From positions 3,100,001-3,164,000 of the forward strand of contig OZ241350.1 in assembly GCA_965200095.1 (NCBI GenBank): a stretch of 64,000 bases of DNA, written 5' to 3'. Positions 26,747 to 36,300 of this stretch are shown here, one piece after another. Made by a program: the position numbers and the translations under genes. The notes under the pieces were generated by a model that was not told where the DNA came from, made no database searches, and worked only from the letters and a program-made list of their open reading frames with translations. The stretch comes from JANQOH01 sp965200095. GTDB lineage: Bacteria > Pseudomonadota > Alphaproteobacteria > UBA7887. Position 1 is the first letter of the stretch. Each line of letters begins with the position of its first letter.

Positions 26747-27895
26747 TGTACTGGTTCACGACATATGAGACGTGGGGCGGTCGGTGGGGGTCTCGTTTGC
26801 TGTGAGGGATTGAAGGTATTGAGCGGGGGTGCGGTTGTCGAGGGCCTGGTGGGGTCGGAAGTTGTTGAACTCGTCGGCGAAGGCGTCGACCCAGCGGTTG
26901 ATTCGGTTGAGGTCGTTGTCGGGGAGGTCCCATGTTGCGTAGAACTCATATCGCCATGCGCCGTTGTTGCGTTCGACGGAGCCGTTGAGTTTGGGGGATC
27001 GGGGCGGGAGTTCGAAGAGGTCGATTCCCCTGCTTTGGCATTCGCGTTCGAAGTCGGCTTTGAACTCGGCGCCGCCATCGACCTGGATGGCTCGGATGGG
27101 GAAGGGCATGTCTTCCTGGAGTTTGTCGAGGAAGCGTTTGGCGTTGTGAGCGGTTGCGCGCCTCCAGGCTTGCGCGCATGTCCAGCGGGTGACGGGGTCG
27201 TATGCGGTGAACTGCTTGATGGTCGGTCGCCCTGCGGTCCGGGTTATGGAGAGGGTGTCGAGCTGGACGATTTCTCCGGGTTGGGAGGGTTTGCATCCTT
27301 TGGGCAGGCGCGTGGCCCAGGGGCGTTTTCGTCGTGCGGCGCGGGGGGCGTTTCGGCGGAGGTCGGGGACGGGGAAGACGTGTCATTTTTCGACGAGGGT
27401 TTTGAGGATGCGGCCCACCGTGCTTTCGCTGGCGTCGAAGCCCTGGCGTTGGATGAGGACGGCGATTTTGGCCTTTCCCCACATGGGATAGTCGTTGCGG
27501 GCCTCGCGCACGGCCGCGACCAGCGCCGGCGCCCATTGCGCCCGGCGCACGCGGCGGGGGCGGCGCGAGAACGGTTCGAGGCGTCCGCGTTCGGCGCGTT
27601 TTCGCCAGCGGTAGAGGGTCGACAGGGGCACTCCGACCGCAGCCGCCGCCGAGCGGGCGTTCAGGCCGTCCGCGCGGGCCTGCTTCCAGCGTTCGATGGC
27701 GTCGCGTCTGTGCGCCCCTTCGCTACGCTCAGCGGCGCACAGACGCGACGCCAGGCGTGCTCCTTGTGTAATCTGTCTCGGCAGGCCGACAACCTGCATG
27801 GGGGCCTCCGTCGGCTGTTTCGTCACACCAAACAGCTTCGGAGACCCCCACCCCGCCTGCAAGCCTCCCCCCTCACATGTGTCTGAACCAGATCA
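26747..27895. mobile_element. IS481-like insertion sequence
   Basis: An element of about 1149 bp with imperfect terminal inverted repeats. The left end reads TGTACTGGTTCACGACAT, and the right end read inward begins TGATCTGGTTCAG and later matches ACAT-TGAG. One transposase gene fills it on the minus strand. I could not see a convincing target-site duplication. The transposase is interrupted by an in-frame stop, so the copy is probably inactive. Confidence 0.75.
26756..27799 (-). pseudogene. IS481-family transposase (integrase core) with in-frame TGA
   Basis: Read through, this is a protein of about 347 residues. The N-terminal helix-turn-helix (GLNARSAAAAVGVPLSTLYRW) is followed by an rve-type DDE catalytic core, including IRAIQVDGGAEFKADFE with the second aspartate and RSPKLNGSVERNN with the glutamate. 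The frame is kept throughout, but codon 139 (27385-27383) is TGA, directly after ILKTLVEK. Sequence on both sides of the stop joins smoothly, so a point mutation rather than a frameshift is responsible. The start at 27799 has a GGAGG site. Confidence 0.8.
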
Positions 27896-28286
27896 CGCCG
27901 CAATAGATTCCCGCTTTCGCGGGAATGACAAATATTTGCAAGGCTGTTCGATTTCTTCACATGCTCTTTCGCGGGAATGACGAGGAAGAAAATCAGATTT
28001 ATCGTGAGAAACACCCCGGTTTCGACTGCGTAGACCGTTCCGGTGCGCAGCGTTCACCCATGTCGGTGGATTTTTACACGAACCTTCGCGGAACGAATAC
28101 GCCGGAACGACGACAATCCGGCTCGAATCGAAGCGCCCGTCCATCCTGTCGACGTCTTGCAACGCCGCCGGAAATCCGGGCTTCATGCAGAGGGCTCGTT
28201 TTATTGAATCGCCCTGCGGCGAGAGCTCTCCGGTAATGCGCGCCGGGTCGGAGAATGGGGTGGGCGCCGATTCGGGCGGCGCGGGA
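27896..28286. other. 391-bp gap with short palindromes
   Basis: No gene is supportable here. It contains the ATTCCCGC-TTTC-GCGGGAAT hairpin listed separately, and a partial second copy (CTTTCGCGGGAATGACGAGG, about 27964-27983) 57 bases later. The rest is unremarkable. Confidence 0.6.
27907..27926. repeat. REP-like 8-bp hairpin with partial second copy
   Basis: ATTCCCGC (27907-27914) pairs exactly with GCGGGAAT (27919-27926) around TTTC. A partial copy of the same GCGGGAATGAC end lies at about 27970. This is a common extragenic palindrome form in proteobacteria. Confidence 0.6.
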
Positions 28287-28778
28287 CTATTCGGCGGCGG
28301 CGGCTGCGGCGTCGGCCGGGCGCATCGTGAGTTCGGGGAACGGGCGTCCGAGGGCGCCGGCCACTGTGCCTTCGGTGCGCGCCATGCGTTCGTTGATGCG
28401 CGACAGGTCGGCCCGCGCGGCGTGCAGTTCGGCGCGCAGTTCGGCGTCCAGTCCGTCCATGCGCTCGCGCAACTCGTTCTGCGCGGCTTCGATGCGCATC
28501 AGGCGCTCACCGTGCGCCGACAGCGCCGCGCCGTGTTCGGCTTGCGTCGCCTTGATGCGCGTCAGGCGTTCGCCCTGTTCGGAAAGCATTGCGCTGTGCG
28601 CCGACAGCATTGCGCCGTGCGCGGACAGCGCCGCGCCGTGTTCAGCTTGCGTCGCCTCGATGCGGTCCATGCGCTCGTCAAGGCGGTCCATGCGTCCGCC
28701 CATGTCGATGCGCAGCCACGCCACGAGCGTCACCATCAACGCCGCAAGGCCGATGAAGCCTGCCAGGTCCGGGTCCAT
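28287..28778 (-). CDS. membrane-anchored coiled-coil protein, copy 1
   Basis: A 163-residue protein with one N-terminal transmembrane segment (LAGFIGLAALMVTLVAWLRI) followed by a long coiled coil of seven-residue units such as RMDRIEATQAEHG and AALSAHG, and an alanine-rich tail. Its neighbour copy at 28875-29339 is nearly identical at both ends and differs mainly by insertion of heptads in the middle. I recognise no named family. The topology suggests an inner-membrane protein with a soluble coiled-coil rod. Confidence 0.7.
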   Translation of the reverse strand: MDPDLAGFIGLAALMVTLVAWLRIDMGGRMDRLDERMDRIEATQAEHGAALSAHGAMLSAHSAMLSEQGERLTRIKATQAEHGAALSAHGERLMRIEAAQNELRERMDGLDAELRAELHAARADLSRINERMARTEGTVAGALGRPFPELTMRPADAAAAAAE

Positions 28779-28874
28779 GCCGGTCTCCGTTCGCAGCCCG
28801 CGCGACGGGGCGGACGACGGCGGAGCATAGGGGGCGGGGCGTCGTCCCGCAACTTGTTGCCGGGCGGCGCGGGG

Positions 28875-29339
28875 CTATTCGGCGGCTGCGGCGTCGGCGG
28901 GGCGCATCGTGAGTTCGGGGAAGGGGCGTCCGAGGGCGCCGGCCACTGTGCCTTCGGTGCGCGCCATGCGTTCGTTGATGCGCGACAGGTCGGCGCGCGC
29001 CGCGTGCAGTTCGGCGCGCAGTTCGGCGTCCAGTCCGTCCATGCGCTCGCGCAACTCGTTCTGCGCGGCTTCGATGCGTATCAGGCGTTCGCCGTGCGCC
29101 GACAGCATTGCGCCGTGTTCGGCCAGCGTCGCCTCGACGCGCGTCAGGCGTTCGCCCTGTTCGGTTTGCACAGCCTCGATGCGCGCCAAGCGTTCGCCGT
29201 GTTCGGACAGCGTCGCCTCGATGCGGTCCATGCGCTCGTCGAGGCGGTCCATGCGTCCGCCCATGTCGATGCGCAGCCACGCCACGAGCGTCACCATCAA
29301 CGCCGCAAGGCCGATGAAGCCTGCCAGGTCCGGGTCCAT
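28875..29339 (-). CDS. membrane-anchored coiled-coil protein, copy 2
   Basis: A 154-residue paralogue of the preceding gene with identical first 40 residues (starting MDPDLAGFIGLAAL) and a near-identical end (TVAGALGRPFPELTMRPAD). The middle has different heptads, including RLARIEAVQTEQGERLTRVE. Its upstream region is also copied ahead of copy 1, so each gene carries its own promoter region. The IS427-type element is inserted 100 bp upstream of this copy. Function is unknown. Confidence 0.7.
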   Translation of the reverse strand: MDPDLAGFIGLAALMVTLVAWLRIDMGGRMDRLDERMDRIEATLSEHGERLARIEAVQTEQGERLTRVEATLAEHGAMLSAHGERLIRIEAAQNELRERMDGLDAELRAELHAARADLSRINERMARTEGTVAGALGRPFPELTMRPADAAAAE

Positions 29340-29438
29340 GCCGGTCTCCGTTCGCCGTCCGCGCGACGGGGCGGACGACGGCGGAGCATAGGGGGCGGGA
29401 CGCCGTCCCGCAACTGTTGCGGGCGGCGCGTGTCGCTA

Positions 29439-30287
29439 GGCTCAGGACCCATAAAGGGGGTTGCGTTGGGTTAGGATGTGTGGTGTGCTGCCACCAGATA
29501 CAGGGGGTGCACCATGTCCGACCACCAAGTCTGGCTCTCCGAGACCCAATTTGATCGCATCCGGCCGCTGCTGCCCAACAAGGTCCGCGGCGTGCCCCGG
29601 GTCGATGACCGGCGCGTCATCTCCGGCATCATCCATGTGATCCGATACGGCCTCATCCGGCGTCACGCGCCCTCCGAATACGGTCCCCACAAGACCCTCT
29701 ACAACCGCTTCGTGCGGTGGAGCGAGGCCGGCGTGTTCAACCACATCTTCGCGGCCCTGGCGGCGGAGGGCCGGGCAACGGGGACGGTGATAATCGACGC
29801 CACCCATCTGAAGGCGCACCGCACCGCAGCCAGTCTGCTAAAAAAGGGGCTCTTTCGCGCTGTATCGGACGCACCCGGGGCGGCCTCAACTCGAAACTGC
29901 ACGCGGTCTGCGACGGCGACGGCAAGCCCCTGATCATGCTGCTGACCGAAGGGCAGGTCAGCGACCATCGCGGCGCCGCGATGATGTTCAACGCCTTGCC
30001 GCCGGACGCGAATGTCCCGATTGGCGACAAGGGCTACGACAGCGACCGCTTCCGCGAAGCCCTGGAGGGACGCGGGATCGCCCCCTGCATCCCCGGACGG
30101 GCGCACCGCAAGAAGCCGGTCGCCTGCGATGCCGGGCTTTACAAGCAACGCAACCTCGTTGAGCGCATGTTCGGTCGGCTCAAGGACTGGCGACGCATCG
30201 CCACGCGATACGACCGCTGCGCGCACACCTTCTTCAGCGCCATCTGCATCGCCGCAACCGTCATATTCCGGTTATGAGTCCTGAGCC
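29439..30287. mobile_element. IS5-family element, IS427 group
   Basis: 849 bp bounded by inverted repeats GGCTCAGGACCCATAA (left) and, read inward from the right, GGCTCAGGACTCATAA. A TA dinucleotide flanks both ends (29437-29438 and 30288-30289), the target duplication expected of this group. It contains one transposase gene in two frames joined at an A6G4 slip site. It sits directly against the left end of the CRISPR array: the six bases AGAAAG that follow its right end are the terminal bases of the CRISPR repeat. Confidence 0.88.
29514..30277 (+). CDS. IS427-type transposase, programmed -1 frameshift
   Basis: The first frame (29514-29933) encodes the N-terminal part, with WLSETQFDRIRPLLP and the first aspartate in VIIDATHLKAHRTA. 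The second frame, -1 relative to it, encodes the rest: GDKGYDSDRFREAL with the second aspartate and NLVERMFGRLKDWRRIATRYD with the glutamate. The frames overlap at AAAAAAGGGG (29840-29849), the classic slippage site for this IS group. The fused product is about 254 residues. Both halves look intact, so the element may be active. Confidence 0.88.
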
Positions 30288-30288
30288 T

Positions 30289-30334
30289 AGAAAGGACGCC
30301 GTCGCCCTCCCAGCCCCGCGCCGCCTCCGGCGAC
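30289..30334 (-). repeat. remnant of a terminal CRISPR repeat plus one 40-nt spacer-like segment
   Basis: AGAAAG at 30289-30294 equals the last six bases (plus-strand reading) of the CRISPR repeat and is followed by 40 bases before the first full repeat at 30335. The sequence left of the IS element, once the IS is removed, reads GCGCGTGTCGCTAGAAAG, which partly resembles the repeat's GCGCGAACGCCCCAGAAAG. I read this as a degenerate terminal repeat into which the IS inserted. Confidence 0.5.
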
Positions 30335-33300
30335 GCTTCAATGAGGCTGGGGCGCAAACGCCCCAGAAAGGCCTCGATGCTCGCGGACGAGGAACACGCG
30401 ACTATCGGCTTCAATGAGGCTGGGGCGCGAACGCCCCAGAAAGACCTCGCCGGTCCGGTCGGGCGCGAACGCGTCGGCGAGCTTCAATGAGGCTGGGGCG
30501 CGAACGCCCCAGAAAGACCGACGCGACAATCGGCGCCGACGCCGTGAACCTCGCTTCAATGAGGCTGGGGCGCGAACGCCCCAGAAAGGCAAAATGCTCC
30601 GCTGCCTCGTCACGATATGGGACCGGCTTCAATGAGGCTGGGGCGCGAACGCCCCAGAAAGGCGTCGTCCTCCGCGCCCTCGGCCGCGACGCCGAAGGGC
30701 TTCAATGAGGCTGGGGCGCGAACGCCCCAGAAAGGACGCGGGCGCCTCCGGGGGCGCTTCGGCCTCGGCGCTTCAATGAGGCTGGGGCGCGAACGCCCCA
30801 GAAAGGAAACAGAATCGGCGACTGGCAAGAAGAGACATGGGAGCTTCAATGAGGCTGGGGCGCGAACGCCCCAGAAAGGGTGGAGATGATGCGGACGCGG
30901 CCGCCCCAGGCCCGGCTTCAATGAGGCTGGGGCGCGAACGCCCCAGAAAGGCTCAGTGGTGAAGGCGGCGGTATCGGATCGCTGTTGCTTCAATGAGGCT
31001 GGGGCGCGAACGCCCCAGAAAGGCCTAGACTTGCGGCGGCGCAAGACTCGGCGCGGCGCCGCTTCAATGAAGCTGGGGCGCGAACGCCCCAGAAAGGCCA
31101 AAATGCCTGCTTGCCGTGAACGCGGATGTCGGCGCGCTTCAATGAGGCTGGGGCGCGAACGCCCCAGAAAGCTGTCCATCATGCGGCGTTCCGGCGCGCG
31201 TTCGTGCGGCTTCAATGAGGCTGGGGCGCGAACGCCCCAGAAAGCATCGGAATGACCGTCGACCTCGACCCCGCCGACCCCGCTTCAATGAGGCTGGGGC
31301 GCGAACGCCCCAGAAAGGGGCCGTGTCGCCGCGCCAGCGCTCGCGGACGGCGAGGCTTCAATGAGGCTGGGGCGCGAACGCCCCAGAAAGCAACCGCGCC
31401 ACCGCCGCCGAAATGGGATCCCCCGCGTTGCTTCAATGAGGCTGGGGCGCGAACGCCCCAGAAAGATTCGACGAGTGCGTCCTCGGCGGATTTGATGCCC
31501 TCGCTTCAATGAGGCTGGGGCGCGAACGCCCCAGAAAGCCAGCCGATGCGCTATCGGCGCGCCGCAGTCCAGGCAGCTTCAATGAGGCTGGGGCGCGAAC
31601 GCCCCAGAAAGCCAGCTCGACTTCGCACGGGGTAGCCCAACCGCTGTCGCTTCAATGAGGCTGGGGCGCGAACGCCCCAGAAAGAGCGCGTCGCCGAAAT
31701 CGCCGCGACGCGCGAACAGGCGGCTTCAATGAGGCTGGGGCGCGAACGCCCCAGAAAGGCGGTAGCGCGCGACCTGGAGGGCGAGCGCGAAGCCGCTTCA
31801 ATGAGGCTGGGGCGCGAACGCCCCAGAAAGGTGGTCGCCGGCGCGATTCCGCCGGTGATCGCGCTGCTTCAATGAGGCTGGGGCGCGAACGCCCCAGAAA
31901 GCGGGGGAATGCGCCGCGCCACGACCCGCGTCGCCGCGCGCTTCAATGAGGCTGGGGCGCGAACGCCCCAGAAAGGGCGCGCGGCGCGTTCCATCGGCGC
32001 GACCGCGCCCTAGCTTCAATGAGGCTGGGGCGCGAACGCCCCAGAAAGGGCTTCAGCGGATGCGCGACATCCGTCCGGTGACGGAGGCTTCAATGAGGCT
32101 GGGGCGCGAACGCCCCAGAAAGGCATCTCTACCGCCGCGCGGATTGCGAGGGTCTGGCGGCTTCAATGAGGCTGGGGCGCGAACGCCCCAGAAAGGCGCG
32201 CGCTCGCCGACGAAGCGCGCAAGATCGCCGACGCTTCAATGAGGCTGGGGCGCGAACGCCCCAGAAAGGGGGGGAGGGTGCGATGAACGCATCGCCGGCG
32301 ATACCGCTTCAATGAGGCTGGGGCGCGAACGCCCCAGAAAGGCGCCGGCCGCGACTCCCTCGTCAAGGCCGGCGTCCGCGCTTCAATGAGGCTGGGGCGC
32401 GAACGCCCCAGAAAGGCCCGTCGTGGGCGAGTGGTGCGCGCTGGCGAACAACGGCTTCAATGAGGCTGGGGCGCGAACGCCCCAGAAAGGCCGGTCCCGG
32501 CTCGAGCGCGCGCGCGCATGCGCGAGGCTTCAATGAGGCTGGGGCGCGAACGCCCCAGAAAGGGGTCAGCGTGTCGCCGCGCGCTTCCCCGGCCCATGCG
32601 CTTCAATGAGGCTGGGGCGCGAACGCCCCAGAAAGGCTTGCGCGACGACTTCGCGAGAGACGTGCGAACCGCATGCTTCAATGAGGCTGGGGCGCGAACG
32701 CCCCAGAAAGGACTCCCGGTCTGAAGGCCAGCGCCGCGAGGCGACGCTTCAATGAGGCTGGGGCGCGAACGCCCCAGAAAGGCCGGCGTCGGTCGGCAGG
32801 TTTGCGGGTTCCTATTGTTGCTTCAATGAGGCTGGGGCGCGAACGCCCCAGAAAGGGATCACTCGCACAATCGGGCAGAACTCGCCGAACCGGGGCTTCA
32901 ATGAGGCTGGGGCGCGAACGCCCCAGAAAGTTCCAGAAACCGGGACGAGCCAACCGGAATCAGCGTCTTCAATGAGGCTGGGGCGCGAACGCCCCAGAAA
33001 GCGAACGCCGCTGGCCACGGGTTCGCGGGATATTGGATCTTCAATGAGGCTGGGGCGCGAACGCCCCAGAAAGGGCTGTGTCGGAACTCGGCTATCGGCC
33101 GGCAAGCGAGGCTTCAATGAGGCTGGGGCGCGAACGCCCCAGAAAGGCTTGCGTCGTCAGGGAACAGCATAGCCGGCCCCTAGCTTCAATGAGGCTGGGG
33201 CGCGAACGCCCCAGAAAGGACGACACCGGCATCAACTTCTCGTTGGACCACGAAGCTTCAATGAGGCTGGGGCGCGAACGCCCCAGAAAGAATTCCAATG

Positions 33301-36300
33301 GACGTTGTTACCGGAATTCGTGAAGACGCTTCAATGAGGCTGGGGCGCGAACGCCCCAGAAAGTCAGATACGGAATCTCCAGGCGCGTATCGCCGTCGCC
33401 GCTTCAATGAGGCTGGGGCGCGAACGCCCCAGAAAGGAACGGGAAAAGTGGGAGAAGGTAGACCCGAATTCCGTGCTTCAATGAGGCTGGGGCGCGAACG
33501 CCCCAGAAAGGTCGCGGGCAAAGCCCATAACCTCGCCGAAGACATCGCTTCAATGAGGCTGGGGCGCGAACGCCCCAGAAAGGGCACCCAATGCGCGCCG
33601 AATTGCGCGCTCAGAGACCGGGCTTCAATGAGGCTGGGGCGCGAACGCCCCAGAAAGGTCTTTGCGGCCACCTTTGGGGGAAACTTCTGTGGGAGCTTCA
33701 ATGAGGCTGGGGCGCGAACGCCCCAGAAAGGCAAGCGACGAAAAACCAGCAACAACGGACTCACGACGCTTCAATGAGGCTGGGGCGCGAACGCCCCAGA
33801 AAGGCCCCATGAAGCACGGCAGAAAACGCCGCCGCCCCCCGCCGCTTCAATGAGGCTGGGGCGCGAACGCCCCAGAAAGGGACGCTCGCTTCGCCTGCGA
33901 CCGGCGCGATGCATCCGGGCTTCAATGAGGCTGGGGCGCGAACGCCCCAGAAAGGGACGCATCAGCACCGACCTTCAAGGTAGCAGAGTCGCTTCAATGA
34001 GGCTGGGGCGCGAACGCCCCAGAAAGAACACGCAACCGCGCGTGGCGCATCCGGCGCTGGCCACGCTTCAATGAGGCTGGGGCGCGAACGCCCCAGAAAG
34101 GGCGACCGCGCCATCGTCGACGAGGCCGCCTGGATCGCTTCAATGAGGCTGGGGCGCGAACGCCCCAGAAAGCGCGGCGTCGGTATCGAGCCAGTGGTGG
34201 CCGATGTGGCTTCAATGAGGCTGGGGCGCGAACGCCCCAGAAAGACCGAGACCGAAATACGAGTTCAGCGAGCGATCACTGATGCTTCAATGAGGCTGGG
34301 GCGCGAACGCCCCAGAAAGGCGCGCGTCGGAAATTCAGGGGCAAAATCGATGAATATGCTTCAATGAGGCTGGGGCGCGAACGCCCCAGAAAGGGCGCGG
34401 GCGCGGGTGGCGCTGAGCCGGGACGAGGGGGCTTCAATGAGGCTGGGGCGCGAACGCCCCAGAAAGGCCTTCGACATCCGGCCCCGCACCGGATGATGAG
34501 CGCGGCTTCAATGAGGCTGGGGCGCGAACGCCCCAGAAAGGGATGAAGCCGCCGCCCGCGAGTGGGCCGCCGCCGCGCCGCTTCAATGAGGCTGGGGCGC
34601 GAACGCCCCAGAAAGGACCTCGGCGATGCGCTTCGCGCGGCGCGAGAGCGCCGCTTCAATGAGGCTGGGGCGCGAACGCCCCAGAAAGGCATCCCGTCGC
34701 GGGCGCGGGCGTGGAGGCCCAGCGCGGCTTCAATGAGGCTGGGGCGCGAACGCCCCAGAAAGGCCTGCCCGGCTTGCGATCCGACGCGCCGGAGAACCCG
34801 AGCTTCAATGAGGCTGGGGCGCGAACGCCCCAGAAAGGCCGCTGACTGGCGCCGTTGGGAAGCGCACTGCGAGCGCTTCAATGAGGCTGGGGCGCGAACG
34901 CCCCAGAAAGGGTCGAATTCGACGGGCCCCACAGCGTCCAGCGCGGCGCTTCAATGAGGCTGGGGCGCGAACGCCCCAGAAAGGCGGACGGGCCGAGCGC
35001 CATCTTCGCGGCCCAGTCCTCGCTTCAATGAGGCTGGGGCGCGAACGCCCCAGAAAGGGCGAACGCACCGTCGACAACCCCCGCGCCTGCGTCGCCGCTT
35101 CAATGAGGCTGGGGCGCGAACGCCCCAGAAAGGGCGAACGCACCGTCGACAACCCCCGCGCCTGCGTCGCCGCTTCAATGAGGCTGGGGCGCGAACGCCC
35201 CAGAAAGGGTCGTCGGCGAGGCGCAGGCCGAAGCGAAGCGCCGGGCTTCAATGAGGCTGGGGCGCGAACGCCCCAGAAAGCCAGCTCTTCCCTTTTTTTG
35301 GCAAAGCCACGAACAGGCGCTTCAATGAGGCTGGGGCGCGAACGCCCCAGAAAGGCGACGGTCCAGGAGGCGATCACGAGGTGCGACGCGCGCTTCAATG
35401 AGGCTGGGGCGCGAACGCCCCAGAAAGTCGTCGATTTCGGCGGCGGGGCGCCCGGAGCCGGCGAGCTTCAATGAGGCTGGGGCGCGAACGCCCCAGAAAG
35501 CACGGAGGGCTAGATGGCGATTTCGAATCACGAGAAGCTTCAATGAGGCTGGGGCGCGAACGCCCCAGAAAGGAGAGGTGCACGTTGTCCAGATTGACGC
35601 CAAGGTCCAGCTTCAATGAGGCTGGGGCGCGAACGCCCCAGAAAGAAGCCGGCGGCGACCAAGCCGGCGGCCAAGCCGGCGGCGCTTCAATGAGGCTGGG
35701 GCGCGAACGCCCCAGAAAGGAAGGGAGTCACAAATATGAATGACCGCATCCTGACGCCGCTTCAATGAGGCTGGGGCGCGAACGCCCCAGAAAGGAAGGG
35801 AGTCACAAATATGAATGACCGCATCCTGACGCCGCTTCAATGAGGCTGGGGCGCGAACGCCCCAGAAAGGACCCTTAGGACCTTCGAAATGGCCCGTAGA
35901 ACGCCCCGCTTCAATGAGGCTGGGGCGCGAACGCCCCAGAAAGGCAGGCAAGGTTCCGCCTTAACGGCCCGCAGGTTTGCCGCGCTTCAATGAGGCTGGG
36001 GCGCGAACGCCCCAGAAAGCACCCTCGGGTTGCGGTACATCTGATTACAGAGCGCGCTTCAATGAGGCTGGGGCGCGAACGCCCCAGAAAGTGTCGGGCT
36101 CCCTGTTTCGTGAATGTGACGATGACCGGCTTCAATGAGGCTGGGGCGCGAACGCCCCAGAAAGTGTCGGGCTCCCTGTTTCGTGAATGTGACGATGACC
36201 GGCTTCAATGAGGCTGGGGCGCGAACGCCCCAGAAAGGGAATTTGCACAAAATGCTAGTTGTTATGTTTGTTGGGCTTCAATGAGGCTGGGGCGCGAACG

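Larger units (their letters stand above)
28287..29415. repeat. tandem duplication of about 590 bp carrying the coiled-coil gene and its 5' flank
   Basis: The segment around 28287-28858 and that around 28875-29415 are near-identical outside the central heptads. They share the gene start and the upstream stretch reading CGGACGACGGCGGAGCATAG at both 28811 and 29372. This indicates a recent gene duplication with change in heptad number. Confidence 0.75.
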
